Part shown: one piece after another, positions 32,207-40,944 of the stretch
Layout of the letters: the number at the start of each line of letters is the position of its first letter
How positions within the stretch are numbered: position 1 is the first letter of the stretch
NCBI GenBank assembly: GCA_029203185.1
Contig: CP119310.1
Location: 1,302,001 to 1,366,000 of the forward strand
Source: Candidatus Chryseobacterium colombiense
GTDB taxonomy: Bacteria > Bacteroidota > Bacteroidia > Flavobacteriales > Weeksellaceae
Length of the DNA stretch: 64,000 nt
Reading direction: 5' to 3'
Position numbers and translations under genes: made by a program
Notes under the pieces: model-generated
The model's input: only the letters and a program-made list of their open reading frames with translations
Database searches by the model: none
What the model was told of the DNA's origin: nothing

Positions 32207-34210
32207 TTATTTATTAAAATTCTCGGCAAAAAAACCAAGCATCGATTTGTATAATTCCAGTCTGTTAGGTTCTTTTCCAAATCCGTGTCCTTCATCATAT
32301 TTTACCATGTAGGGTACTTCAAAACCTTTGCTTCTTAAAGCTTTTACAATTTGATCAGATTCATTGATATTAACTCTTGGATCATTGGCTCCCTGAACGA
32401 CGAATAAAGGCTTTTTGATTTTATCGATCTGGAAAACAGGGGAAACTTCTTTGGCAATTTTTGCTTCTTCAGGATTGTCAAGATCATACCAGATCTGTTT
32501 TACCATCTCTTTGTAAGGTTTCCAGTATTCAGGAAAAGAATCAAAGAAAGTAAAGATGTTGGAAACGCCAACATAATCAACACCGCAGGAATATAAATCT
32601 GGGGTTTTAATTAATCCCATTAATGTTGCATAACCTCCATGACTTCCTCCATAAATAGCCACTTTATCTTTATCCACCCAACCCTGCTGAATGACATATT
32701 TTACGCCGTCTTCCACATCATCCATTGCTTTTCTTCCGATCTGTTTGTATCCTGAAGTCTGGAATTCTTTTCCATACCCTCCTGAAATTCTGAAATTCAC
32801 CTGTAAAGTAGCATATCCTCTGCTTGCAAACAATTGAGTTTCCGGATTGAAACCCCAACTATCCCTAATTCCTTGCGGACCTCCGTGAGGATTTACAATT
32901 AACGGAACTTTTTGACCTTGCAAAGCTGCTTTAGGTAATGTAATATACCCATGAATCGTCAGTCCGTCACGGCTTTTAAATTCAATAGGCCTCATTTCCG
33001 CCATATCTTCTTCTTTCAGCTGCGGCATTAGATCGAAAAGAAGTTTTATATTTTTGGATTTGGTATCATATTCATAGTATTTTCCATACAGTTTATCACT
33101 GCTTACAACTACCAAAAGTTTGTTCTCATTATCGTCTGAGGAAACAACATAGTATTGTTTTTCACCAAATTCTGATTTCAGCTTTTCATATACTTCTTTG
33201 TAAAACTTACTTACAGGAATCACTTCATCTTTAATTCCGTTATAATCAATATAATCCAGCTCATAATTCCTGTTTTTCTCGGCAAGACTTATGGAACTCA
33301 CGTCAAATGTCGGATTAGAATATACTTCTTTGATGATTGCATTTTTCTTTAAATCGTATAATACAATTCTTGCTTTATCGCTATCTAAATTAGTTACCAC
33401 ATACGCTTCATCCTTATTATTAGAATTATAATTAAAGCTGGCCACACTAAAGGTATCTTTCCAGTCTGTTGATTTTAACAGATTAAATTTCCCGGTCTTC
33501 AGGTCCTTATAATATGTTTTTGTAGTCAGGCCGTTTTCAAGAACAATATATCCTCTTAAGTTACCGTCTTTGTCAAAAAGATAGTCATCAATGGGACTTT
33601 TCGTATCTTTGTTTTCATACAGCTGGGTTATTTCTCCTGTTTTAAAATTGATTTTATAAGGTTCAAAAATCTGTTTGTTGTTTTTATTCATGGTAACAAC
33701 AACATAGTCAGTATCTTTTATAACTTTCACTGTACCTAAGGTAATCCCATCAAAAGGGGTTAAATCTTTAAGATTTTTCCCGTCAATATCTGCTGCATAC
33801 AAATGAATATTCTCATTTCCTCCTTTATCCTGGGTATAGAAAAGGCGGCTTTTATTGAGCCAGCCATAACTTTTTATAAGATCTTCTTTTTCAACAATTG
33901 CTTTTGTAATTTTTCCCGATTTTAAATCTTTTACATAGACGTGATTTTTCATGTCTTTGTCTTTTTCTTTGTAAGAAAGATATTGTCCGTCGGGAGAGAT
34001 TTTAAATTGTGAAGCTTTAGGTCTTGCAAAGTAATCTTCAACTTTATATTTAAAATTGCCTTTATCATAAGAGATAAGCTTTTCTAAAGTAGCCTTGGAA
34101 GAGACTAAAGTCGGATCACCGGGTAATTTTGCGGTCGAGCTCTGTGCGTTGATCATAATCGTAGATATTACAATGTGGGCAGTGGTTAGGATTTTGTGAT
34201 TGAGGTTCAT
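32207..34210 (-). CDS. S9 family (prolyl oligopeptidase-like) serine peptidase
   Basis: 667 residues with a signal peptide (about 1-22, ending INAQ). The N-terminal half is a beta-propeller with repeated short blades (KISPDGQYLSY, LNKSRLFYTQD). The C-terminal alpha/beta-hydrolase domain carries the nucleophile S523 in GGSHGG, an Asp in QGANDPRV and the His in DEGHGF, all in order. It probably cleaves short peptides in the periplasm, as dipeptidyl and acylaminoacyl peptidases of the family do. Exact specificity is unknown. It is a single gene with its own terminator. Confidence 0.92.
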   Translation of the reverse strand: MNLNHKILTTAHIVISTIMINAQSSTAKLPGDPTLVSSKATLEKLISYDKGNFKYKVEDYFARPKASQFKISPDGQYLSYKEKDKDMKNHVYVKDLKSGKITKAIVEKEDLIKSYGWLNKSRLFYTQDKGGNENIHLYAADIDGKNLKDLTPFDGITLGTVKVIKDTDYVVVTMNKNNKQIFEPYKINFKTGEITQLYENKDTKSPIDDYLFDKDGNLRGYIVLENGLTTKTYYKDLKTGKFNLLKSTDWKDTFSVASFNYNSNNKDEAYVVTNLDSDKARIVLYDLKKNAIIKEVYSNPTFDVSSISLAEKNRNYELDYIDYNGIKDEVIPVSKFYKEVYEKLKSEFGEKQYYVVSSDDNENKLLVVVSSDKLYGKYYEYDTKSKNIKLLFDLMPQLKEEDMAEMRPIEFKSRDGLTIHGYITLPKAALQGQKVPLIVNPHGGPQGIRDSWGFNPETQLFASRGYATLQVNFRISGGYGKEFQTSGYKQIGRKAMDDVEDGVKYVIQQGWVDKDKVAIYGGSHGGYATLMGLIKTPDLYSCGVDYVGVSNIFTFFDSFPEYWKPYKEMVKQIWYDLDNPEEAKIAKEVSPVFQIDKIKKPLFVVQGANDPRVNINESDQIVKALRSKGFEVPYMVKYDEGHGFGKEPNRLELYKSMLGFFAENFNK

Positions 34211-34332
34211 AACTTATATTTTGGTTAGCCTTATAATATTCATTCTGTCTAAAAATAAATATTTAATAATAAGACAGTTAAACCAACCAAAAAGTTACAT
34301 TTTTTTCACAATTTTTTGAAAAATATTTATAT

Positions 34333-34369
34333 AAAAAAACCCGGAAGTTAACTTCCGGGTTTTTTTTCT
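34333..34369 (-). terminator. Terminator at the end of the small-protein cluster
   Basis: Perfect dyad centred on ACCCGGAAGT/ACTTCCGGGT with flanking A7 and T8 runs. It stops the long minus-strand run beginning near 40.9 kb and could act in both directions. Confidence 0.85.
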
Positions 34370-34384
34370 CTTGTTATCTTAAGT

Positions 34385-34843
34385 CTAATTCAGATAAATC
34401 CCAAAGTACCAGGTCCAGGCTATTAAAATAATCTGCATCGGAATTCTTTCTTTGTAGAGATAATTCATTCCGGGTCCTGTATAATCGGCTTTAAAAATAT
34501 TGATCTTTTTCTTTGAAGAATTGATATTGGCCATAAAAACCAATACATAGAAAATAATCAGCAGTATTGCCGTAATTTCACGGAGGGAAGGAATCATCAA
34601 TCCTATTCCTGCCGCTATTTCAATAATTCCGGTAGCATATACCCAAAACATTTTAGCGGGAATAAAATCAGGAATCATCATCGCCATTCCTTTCTGAAAT
34701 TTAAAATGAGAAAGTCCCGTGAAGATTATAAAAACAGCCATTCCTAGGTTTCCGGAAAATAAAAAATTCCAGCTTCCCTGAAAAATTTTAGTTCCCAGCA
34801 AAGCCAGAATAAAAGTTACGAAAAGGATTGTCAATAATTTCAT
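34385..34843 (-). CDS. DoxX-like membrane protein
   Basis: 152 residues with four membrane helices in the DoxX arrangement: an N-terminal helix, then FIIFTGLSHFKF, MIPDFIPAKMFWVYATGIIEIAAGIGL, ITAILLIIFYVLVFMANI, and a last helix. These proteins are linked to oxidoreductase and thiol-stress functions at the inner membrane, with no defined reaction. It is the last gene of the twelve-gene run of small proteins. Confidence 0.85.
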   Translation of the reverse strand: MKLLTILFVTFILALLGTKIFQGSWNFLFSGNLGMAVFIIFTGLSHFKFQKGMAMMIPDFIPAKMFWVYATGIIEIAAGIGLMIPSLREITAILLIIFYVLVFMANINSSKKKINIFKADYTGPGMNYLYKERIPMQIILIAWTWYFGIYLN

Positions 34844-34888
34844 ATATATTCTTTTTTCTCAACACTTAAGAAATTTTTCCTTTCATTT

Positions 34889-35335
34889 CTATTTGTTATG
34901 CTCAGCAAGATCTTTCACTATTTCCAGTCCTTTTATAAAGCCTGTATTGATATGATCCTGCCATTCTTTTTCTGTCTGAACTTCTGCATGAAGCTTGGTT
35001 TTGCCACCAAAATCAATTAAAATATATTTTTCAAAACATCCGCTCCATTCCATCACTTCTTTGCTGTGAATGTCTTCATTTCCTTCTTTATCAATCATTC
35101 CTAAGTGTTTGAATATGATCTGATCCGGTTGTTCAATACTGTCGATTGTAGAAACCATTCCTTCCCCTTCCGGATTCAGGAAATAAGTCTTTCCTCCTAC
35201 TTTCCAATCCGATTTCATCACAGAACCCGGACTGAAAAATTTCGTCCATTCGCTGTAGGTTTTTTCATTCCAAAGGACGTCCCAAATTTTTTGCTTTGGA
35301 GCATCTATTACTTTTTCAAATGATAGCGTTTCCAT
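34889..35335 (-). CDS. SRPBCC (AHSA1-like) protein
   Basis: 148 residues with the START/AHSA1-like pattern: FEKVIDAPKQKIWDVLWNEKTYSEWTKFFSPGS, then KVGGKTYFLNP, and a closing helix (INTGFIKGLEIVKDLAEHN). Such proteins form a deep hydrophobic pocket and may bind or handle small hydrophobic molecules. Paralogue of the next gene upstream (35367-35795), sharing W-DVLW/W-SVLW and similar spacing. Confidence 0.85.
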   Translation of the reverse strand: METLSFEKVIDAPKQKIWDVLWNEKTYSEWTKFFSPGSVMKSDWKVGGKTYFLNPEGEGMVSTIDSIEQPDQIIFKHLGMIDKEGNEDIHSKEVMEWSGCFEKYILIDFGGKTKLHAEVQTEKEWQDHINTGFIKGLEIVKDLAEHNK

Positions 35336-35366
35336 TTTTAAAATTTTAGCCGTGATTTTTTATTTT

Positions 35367-35795
35367 TCAAAGCTGATTTTCAGAAAGGTTTTTCACTATT
35401 CCCAAGGCTTTTGGAAATTTTTCTTCAAAAAAACCTTTAAATTCTGCCGGTGTCTGAATTTCACTTTTCAGTTTTGTACCTTCATCATTTTCTTCCAGAA
35501 TGTAGGCTTCTGTTGCTTCTCCCCAATCCTGAGGAGCTTCTACTCCGTTATAAATTTCTCCAAGATGCAGAAATTTAATTTCTTTTGCCGGAATGTTTTT
35601 TTCTACGCGACTAAACATTCCGTTATTGTTGGGATCCAAGAATTTAATGGTATTTCCTTCTTCTAAAGTCCCCTGATAAAATGACCCTTCAGCAAAAGCA
35701 GTTGTCCACTGTCTATACGAGATATCATCCCAAAGTACACTCCACACTTTTTCGGGAGACGCATTTATCTGTATTTCAAAAACCAGTTTTTCCAT
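35367..35795 (-). CDS. SRPBCC protein, second copy
   Basis: 142 residues: FEIQINASPEKVWSVLWDDISYRQWTTAF, then EGNTIKFLDPNNNGMFSRV, and a final FEEKFPKALGIVKNLSENQ helix. The organisation matches the neighbouring AHSA1-like protein (34889-35335), and together they form a local paralogous pair. Cytoplasmic, ligand unknown. Confidence 0.85.
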   Translation of the reverse strand: MEKLVFEIQINASPEKVWSVLWDDISYRQWTTAFAEGSFYQGTLEEGNTIKFLDPNNNGMFSRVEKNIPAKEIKFLHLGEIYNGVEAPQDWGEATEAYILEENDEGTKLKSEIQTPAEFKGFFEEKFPKALGIVKNLSENQL

Positions 35796-35893
35796 GACTC
35801 AAAATATTTTTAGATTAATCTTTCACCCGTTTCGTAACCAATTTATCTCAATAATACATCAAACAACAAGCCGAAAGTGAAAAACAATCCTAT

Positions 35894-36760
35894 TTAGGAA
35901 TTATAGGCCGCTTCCAGTTCTGAAATAATGATTTTCTGCATTTTCATCATTACCTGAACTACTTTTTGAGCTTTTTCCTGATCCGGATCACTCATCAGCT
36001 GAATCAGTCTTTTGGGTACAATCTGCCAGCTAAAACCGTATTTATCCTTCAGCCAGCCACACATACTTTCTCTTCCTCCGTTAGAGGTTAAAGCATTCCA
36101 GTATTGATCTGTCTGTTCCTGATCATCAGTCATTATAACCATCGAAATTCCTTCATTGAAATCAAACGGGTGATCATAAGAATTATCCATACAAAAGAAA
36201 CTATAACCGTCAATTTCAAAGTGGGCGTGCTGAATATTTTCAGCAGGCTCCGCAATCGGATGTCCTTCGCTCCCTTCGCCATATCTTAAAATATTTCCAA
36301 TTTTAGAATTTGGGAAAGTACTTGTATATAATTCCATGGCCTCCATGGCTTTTCCATTATTTTCATTGATGAACATTAATGTGGGAACTACTTTTTGTTG
36401 GCTGGCCTTCTCTCCCAGAAAAATCTGCCAGGATACTCCATATTTATCCTGAACCCATCCGTATTTTTTACTCCATGAGTAGGAATCGATGGGCATCAAA
36501 GCCATTCCGCCTTCCAACAGCTGATCCCAATATTTCTGAACTTCAGCTTCCGTATCACAAATGACCATAAAAGAAACGGAAGCATTTTTTGTAAAATAAG
36601 GTCCTCCATTCAAAAGCATCAATTTTTGTCCGAAAATCTCTATATTCATTACAACGGGAGTATCTGCTGTAATTTTCCCGTCAAAAACTTTACAATAAAA
36701 ATCGGAGGCTTCTTTTGCGTTTCCTTCATACCAAAGGCAAGGAAAAATATTGTTATTCAT
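35894..36760 (-). CDS. Double VOC-domain (PhnB-like) protein
   Basis: 288 residues made of two VOC/PhnB-type halves. The first (about 1-125) starts NIFPCLWYEGNAKEASDFYCKVF and ends GWVQDKYGVSWQIF. The second (about 130-260) starts VPTLMFINENNGKAMEAMELYTSTFPNSKI and ends GWLKDKYGFSWQIVP. Each half carries the KYG-x-SWQI motif. VOC proteins bind metal and act in dioxygenase, glyoxalase or antibiotic-resistance chemistry. This branch has no assigned reaction. Confidence 0.88.
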   Translation of the reverse strand: MNNNIFPCLWYEGNAKEASDFYCKVFDGKITADTPVVMNIEIFGQKLMLLNGGPYFTKNASVSFMVICDTEAEVQKYWDQLLEGGMALMPIDSYSWSKKYGWVQDKYGVSWQIFLGEKASQQKVVPTLMFINENNGKAMEAMELYTSTFPNSKIGNILRYGEGSEGHPIAEPAENIQHAHFEIDGYSFFCMDNSYDHPFDFNEGISMVIMTDDQEQTDQYWNALTSNGGRESMCGWLKDKYGFSWQIVPKRLIQLMSDPDQEKAQKVVQVMMKMQKIIISELEAAYNS

Positions 36761-36783
36761 AGTTTTAAATTTTAAGTTGGTTT

Positions 36784-37023
36784 TTAATTCTCATTAAAAG
36801 AAAGATTATTTTCTCTCATATAATTTTTAAGCTTTTCCATTGAATTTTTCCCAAAACCATGCATCTGCCTAATTTCTTTTTCAGAATAATCCGAAAGCTT
36901 TTCCAGAGAATCTATTTTTTCTTTTCCCAAAGCTCTTCTTGCAGGCATGGCAATAATCCCTTTTAGAAAATCATTTTCCACAACATGATTAACAACGCAA
37001 ATAGAGCTTAAACACTTTGCCAT
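36784..37023 (-). CDS. Small helix-hairpin-helix protein (RNAP alpha-CTD-like)
   Basis: About 79 residues from the Met at 37023; the start is uncertain. ATG 37041, a TTG further upstream and an internal GTG (VENDF) are alternatives. The recognisable part is PARRALGKEKIDSLEKLSDYSEKEIRQMHGFGKNSMEKLKNYM, which matches the fold of the RNA polymerase alpha C-terminal domain, with the HGFGKNS hairpin. A DNA-binding or protein-binding role is likely. It is a regulator-like oddity among the SRPBCC and VOC genes. Confidence 0.65.
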   Translation of the reverse strand: MAKCLSSICVVNHVVENDFLKGIIAMPARRALGKEKIDSLEKLSDYSEKEIRQMHGFGKNSMEKLKNYMRENNLSFNEN

Positions 37024-37055
37024 TATTACTAAGTTTATCATGATGATCAATTTTT

Positions 37056-37469
37056 TTAATGATTTTCTACGTATTTATGAAAATTGTTCAGGATCGCGTA
37101 CCAACCGTCTCTCTGCATCTCTACGGAATTTTGTTTTTCCGGATCAAACTTGATTTTAACTTGGGTTGTATTTTCATCAATAGTGTGAAAAGCCACTTCT
37201 ACATTTCTTCCGTCTTCGATATGATATTTTATCTTTTCTTCAGGAACAACCTCATCATACACACCTTCGAAATCAAATCCGAAGCTTCCGTCTTTCGCTT
37301 CCATTCTGTTTTTGAACTTTCCTCCCACTTTTAAATCATTTTCAGATCTCGGACATTGCCAGGATTCGTGGGCAAAGTTCCATTTGGTGATATGTTTAGG
37401 ATCGTTATAGTAATCCCAAACTTTTTGTACAGGAGCTAGAATCGTAATATCAATTTTAATGGGTTCCAT
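37056..37469 (-). CDS. SRPBCC (AHSA1-like) protein, third copy
   Basis: 137 residues from ATG 37469 (MEPIKIDITILAPVQKVWDYYNDPKHITKWNFAHESW). A TTG 33 bases upstream is a poorer start. The protein continues VGGKFKNRMEAKDGSFGFDFEGVYDEV and ends GWYAILNNFHKYVEN. It is closer to the polyketide-cyclase/AHSA1 type found widely as a single small protein. The ligand is unknown. It is followed closely by the helix-hairpin-helix gene. Confidence 0.85.
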   Translation of the reverse strand: MEPIKIDITILAPVQKVWDYYNDPKHITKWNFAHESWQCPRSENDLKVGGKFKNRMEAKDGSFGFDFEGVYDEVVPEEKIKYHIEDGRNVEVAFHTIDENTTQVKIKFDPEKQNSVEMQRDGWYAILNNFHKYVENH

Positions 37470-37545
37470 ATAATTACATTTTTTTGGTGGTGAAAAGGGC
37501 AACCCAAACAGTTACCCTTTTATATAATTTAGTTTAAAGATAGGG

Positions 37546-37977
37546 TTATTTTGTATAGTTTTCATTGTAGTTTACCATCCAATGAACACCATATTTATCC
37601 TGAAAGCTCCCAAAATAGTCGCCCCAAAACTGGTCTTCAATAGGCATTTCAATATTTCCGCCGTCAGAAAGTCCTTTAAAAAGTCTGTCTGCCTCTGCTC
37701 TTGATTCCGGGAAAATAGAAACATAATTGTTATTTCCTACATTCAGATTCTGTCCGAAACTAGGGACAATATCGGAAGCCATCAAAAGATCCCCCCCAAT
37801 TGGAAGAGCAATATGCATGACTCTGTTTTTTTCTTCGTCCGATAAATTTTCGGTTCCGGGAGCATTTCCCATTTTATGAATTTCTCCTAAAAACTCACCT
37901 CCGAAAACGGATTTGTAAAAATTGAAAGCTTCTTCTGCTTTCCCGTCAAAATTTAGGTATGGATTTAATTTAGCCAT
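37546..37977 (-). CDS. VOC-family protein
   Basis: 143 residues in one VOC (PhnB-like) domain: NPYLNFDGKAEEAFNFYKSVFGGEF, then MHIALPIGGDLLMASDI, and a final FGSFQDKYGVHWMVNYN. The residues suit the glyoxalase-fold superfamily, but no metal-site triad can be assigned safely. Reaction unknown; cytoplasmic. Confidence 0.86.
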   Translation of the reverse strand: MAKLNPYLNFDGKAEEAFNFYKSVFGGEFLGEIHKMGNAPGTENLSDEEKNRVMHIALPIGGDLLMASDIVPSFGQNLNVGNNNYVSIFPESRAEADRLFKGLSDGGNIEMPIEDQFWGDYFGSFQDKYGVHWMVNYNENYTK

Positions 37978-38015
37978 GATTTTTATTTTTTGTTGTTTGT
38001 ATTTTGTGTATGATT

Positions 38016-38065
38016 AGAAGAATCTTAAATGCTTAAGAAAGATTCTTCCTTCGTCAGAATGACAG
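38016..38065. repeat. Intergenic repeat with partial inverted partner
   Basis: The full repeat copy lies at 38040-38065. A short inverted piece (AGAAGAATCTT, 38016-38026) precedes it, so the pair could form a hairpin. Confidence 0.65.
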
Positions 38066-38098
38066 GACGAAATTGTCTTTTATAAATAATTATCGTCT

Positions 38099-38872
38099 TT
38101 AATTCAAAAACTTCTCAACTTCACCTGCTGTAAAGTCAATCAATTTTCCGTCAACATTTCCTCCAAAATCAGCCATCATATAAGAGCCATGAGTAGCAGG
38201 AAGAATCATCAACTGAGAGCCTTCCACCAAGCGCCACATTTCGACAGTATGTTCAGGCTTTATAACATCTTTATCTCCTGAAATAAATAAAGTCGGGGAT
38301 TTTATTCTTTTCAGAATATCTTCGTTCCAGTCTTCAAAAGTCTGCATTCTTCTGCTGTCTTTTTCAAACATATTTTCAAGTGCGGAGAAATCTGGATTTA
38401 AGTTTAAAAAATTAATTTTTAAAGGTTCCGGCATTGAATCTAAGGTAGCATCCGCCATACTTTCGAAAAATCCATCCATCATCCCGTTTCTTTTGAAAAG
38501 TGCAGAGGCAACGATTAGTTTTTCTATCATTCCAGGATAAAGATGAGCAATCTGCATCACTGTACTTCCGCCATTACTGAACCCCCAGAAGGACGCTTTT
38601 TCGATGTTAATCTCTTTCAGAAGAGCAGCAATATCATGGGCATCCTGTTCAAAAGTTTCAGGAATATCCCGGTGCTCTGTCATTCCGTGATTTTGAAGAT
38701 CAATTCCGATTAATTGAAATTTATTTTCCAGCCTTGAAATAATTTCCTTATAATCGAACAGAATTGAAGAACCTCCGCCATGAATCAATACTAAAGGCTT
38801 TCCGGAACCATATATTTCATAATACATTCTGATTCCGTTCACTTTCTTATACCCTTTTTCTACCGGATTCAT
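38099..38872 (-). CDS. Alpha/beta hydrolase
   Basis: 257 residues. The alpha/beta-hydrolase core shows LVLIHGGGSS (oxyanion region), the nucleophile elbow GFSNGGS, a late Asp in FISGDKDVI, and His in PATHGSYM. It lacks a signal peptide. The likely reaction is hydrolysis of an ester, lactone or similar bond; the substrate is unknown. It starts three bases after the preceding DinB gene ends, so the two are almost certainly cotranscribed. Confidence 0.88.
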   Translation of the reverse strand: MNPVEKGYKKVNGIRMYYEIYGSGKPLVLIHGGGSSILFDYKEIISRLENKFQLIGIDLQNHGMTEHRDIPETFEQDAHDIAALLKEINIEKASFWGFSNGGSTVMQIAHLYPGMIEKLIVASALFKRNGMMDGFFESMADATLDSMPEPLKINFLNLNPDFSALENMFEKDSRRMQTFEDWNEDILKRIKSPTLFISGDKDVIKPEHTVEMWRLVEGSQLMILPATHGSYMMADFGGNVDGKLIDFTAGEVEKFLN

Positions 38873-38875
38873 GAA

Positions 38876-39400
38876 TTAATATTTTAAGTTTTTATCAAAA
38901 TCGTATTTCATGCCTTCGTATCCCAGAATTTTTCGCATTAATCCCATTTGTCCACAAAGATAATCTTCGCGTCCAATGCACATTCCTACGAAATTCAAGA
39001 CCGTTTCCGGAAAGAAATCGATATTCATCCCCATTGGAAAAGCCTTATCCAATTCTTCATCTGTTGCCTCTAATAATTTTTGATAAACTAGTGGAGAAAT
39101 CTTATGAAAATCTTCTTTCAGCTCCTGTAAAGCCGGGTAAGTTAAACTTTCATCCAAAGCTTTCCCCTGAAAGAAAAAATCTTTATATCTGAATTCTTCG
39201 GTAAGCCCGAGAACAAATCCTAATCCGTAGCGCATATCCAGAAAGTTCCCGACCATCCAAACGATATGATTGGTTTTTCCTTCGATCCTTTTCAGGGCAT
39301 CTTCTTCTGAAACCCCGTCAAGAACTAATAAAAAAGTCTGACTGTGTGCACGATAGGCAGGAATTATGATCTCTAATTTTTTCGATTTTGGTGTATCCAT
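38876..39400 (-). CDS. DinB-family protein
   Basis: 174 residues of four-helix-bundle type. HSQTFLLVLDGVSEEDALKRIEGKTNHIVWMVGNFLDMRYGL includes a His in the first metal-site position, and FVGMCIGREDYLCGQMGLMRKILGYEGM closes the bundle. In the usual DinB/YfiT pattern three His bind a metal; here the last motif is D-Y-L-C-G-Q rather than H-x-x-x-H, so the metal site may be altered. A role in thiol or stress chemistry is inferred. A second DinB protein follows upstream. Confidence 0.75.
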   Translation of the reverse strand: MDTPKSKKLEIIIPAYRAHSQTFLLVLDGVSEEDALKRIEGKTNHIVWMVGNFLDMRYGLGFVLGLTEEFRYKDFFFQGKALDESLTYPALQELKEDFHKISPLVYQKLLEATDEELDKAFPMGMNIDFFPETVLNFVGMCIGREDYLCGQMGLMRKILGYEGMKYDFDKNLKY

Positions 39401-39426
39401 TTGTTTGATTTTAATTGTTTGTTATC

Positions 39427-39879
39427 TTATTTAATTGCACCTGTTTTTCCAAGAACCCTTCTTATATAACCTAATTGCCCGCTGTGATAAATTTCATGAA
39501 AGCAAAGAGTAGAAATATCCTTAATCTGTTCAGGATTGAAACTTTCCATTTTATCAAGTTTTGAATTCAGTCTGTCTTGAGATTGTTTCAAATAAGATTT
39601 CAATTCATCAAAAGAAACAAATTCATCTTTCCGTTCTAAAGGAATTTCCCCTCTGTTGTAACAGGAAAATTTTTCACTGTCCCAAACCGGTTCTTCACCT
39701 AAAATATTTAATAAAGGATTTCTGATGTGGATCAAATGTCCCAGTACCCAGTTCATGCAGTTGGCTTCACCGTTAGGAAAAATCAGAGCTTCCTCATTGG
39801 TAATACCTTCAATATTCTTCGAGACTACAGTGTAACTGCTCGATATCTGGATCTTAACAATTTCAATATCATTTTTCAT
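39427..39879 (-). CDS. DinB-family protein, second copy
   Basis: 150 residues. The DinB pattern is better preserved than in its neighbour: NCMNWVLGHLIHIRNPLLNIL in the first helices and CFHEIYHSGQLGYIRRVLG near the end. The His of GHLIH, and HEIYH, provide the metal-binding set of the family. Cytoplasmic; reaction unknown. The two DinB genes are tandem paralogues in the same transcript. Confidence 0.85.
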   Translation of the reverse strand: MKNDIEIVKIQISSSYTVVSKNIEGITNEEALIFPNGEANCMNWVLGHLIHIRNPLLNILGEEPVWDSEKFSCYNRGEIPLERKDEFVSFDELKSYLKQSQDRLNSKLDKMESFNPEQIKDISTLCFHEIYHSGQLGYIRRVLGKTGAIK

Positions 39880-40014
39880 AATATGATTGGATTTTGGTGT
39901 GAGAATTCACAAAAACTTTAAGAATGTTTCCAAAAGGACGAAGCTATTTTTGAAACTGTATAATTTTTCAGGATTAACAGATTACGCTTTATCCTTTTAT
40001 CCTTGAAAACTTAT

Positions 40015-40422
40015 TTATTCTGTAGGTGTTTGAGACGGATCAGCATATATTACGTTCCAGCCATGCCCGTTGATATCCCAAAAGGAATTCTGATACATCC
40101 AGCCATGATCCTGCGGTTCTTCGTGCTGATAAGCTCCGTTAGCTACTGCTGTATTCACTACCTGATCCACTTCTTCGCGGCTGTCTAAACCAATAGCCAC
40201 CAAAACCTGCGTGGTATCGCCTTTCGGAACCGGTCTTTCAGAAAAAGTTTCGAAAAACTCTTCTGTTAAAAACATCACCTGGATATTGTCATTCAACATT
40301 ACACAAACTGCTTTTTCATCAGTAATTTGTTCATTGATTGGAAATCCGACATTTGTCCAGAATTCTTTTGTCTTCTCAATATCCTTTACCGGAAGGTTTA
40401 CATAAATTTGATTGACTTTCAT
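40015..40422 (-). CDS. VOC-family protein, tandem copy A
   Basis: 135 residues. It starts MKVNQIYVNLPVKDIEKTKEFWTNVGFPINEQ, with FFETFSERPVPKGDTTQVLVAIG in the middle and EPQDHGWMYQNSFWDINGHGWNVIYADPSQTPTE at the end. The neighbour at 40458-40868 matches it almost residue for residue at both ends. This is the glyoxalase/bleomycin-resistance-type fold; reaction unknown. Confidence 0.88.
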   Translation of the reverse strand: MKVNQIYVNLPVKDIEKTKEFWTNVGFPINEQITDEKAVCVMLNDNIQVMFLTEEFFETFSERPVPKGDTTQVLVAIGLDSREEVDQVVNTAVANGAYQHEEPQDHGWMYQNSFWDINGHGWNVIYADPSQTPTE

Positions 40423-40457
40423 TTTGTAATTTTTAGGATTATTTCATTTTTTGAAAT

Positions 40458-40868
40458 TTATTCTGTCGGAAGCTTAGACATATCTACAAACATGACCTCC
40501 CACTGGTGACCATTCAAATCTGAAAAAGCATTCTGATACATCCACCCGTGATCTTGCGGTTCGCTGTATTTTGAACCTCCGTTTTCAATAGCCGTTTTCA
40601 CCATTCCATCCACTTCTTCACGGCTGTTTACACCAATGGCAAGAAGTGTCTGTGTAGTATCTCCTTTCGCAATAGGTCTATCTGTAAAGGTTTGAAAAAA
40701 TTCCTCTTTTAAAAACATTGCATAAATATGATCCTCCTTCATGATTACACAAATTGCCTTTTCATCTGAGAATTGTTCGTTGATTGAAAACCCAAGTAGA
40801 GTCCAAAATTCTCTTGTTTTCTGAACATCTTTTACCGGAAGGTTTACATACATTTGATTGATTTTCAT
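40458..40868 (-). CDS. VOC-family protein, tandem copy B
   Basis: 136 residues, close paralogue of the adjacent copy: MKINQMYVNLPVKDVQKTREFWTLLGFSINEQ, FFQTFTDRPIAKGDTTQ, and EPQDHGWMYQNAFSDLNGHQWEVMFVDMSKLPTE. The pair arose by a recent tandem duplication. It is the first gene of the minus-strand cluster and lies 77 bases after the Crp/Fnr regulator. Reaction unknown. Confidence 0.88.
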   Translation of the reverse strand: MKINQMYVNLPVKDVQKTREFWTLLGFSINEQFSDEKAICVIMKEDHIYAMFLKEEFFQTFTDRPIAKGDTTQTLLAIGVNSREEVDGMVKTAIENGGSKYSEPQDHGWMYQNAFSDLNGHQWEVMFVDMSKLPTE

Positions 40869-40944
40869 TTTTTAATTGTTAGGGTTAAACTTTTATTCAA
40901 AATTATCAAGTACCCGTGAAAATCAACTTGTCATAAGGCAAGAT

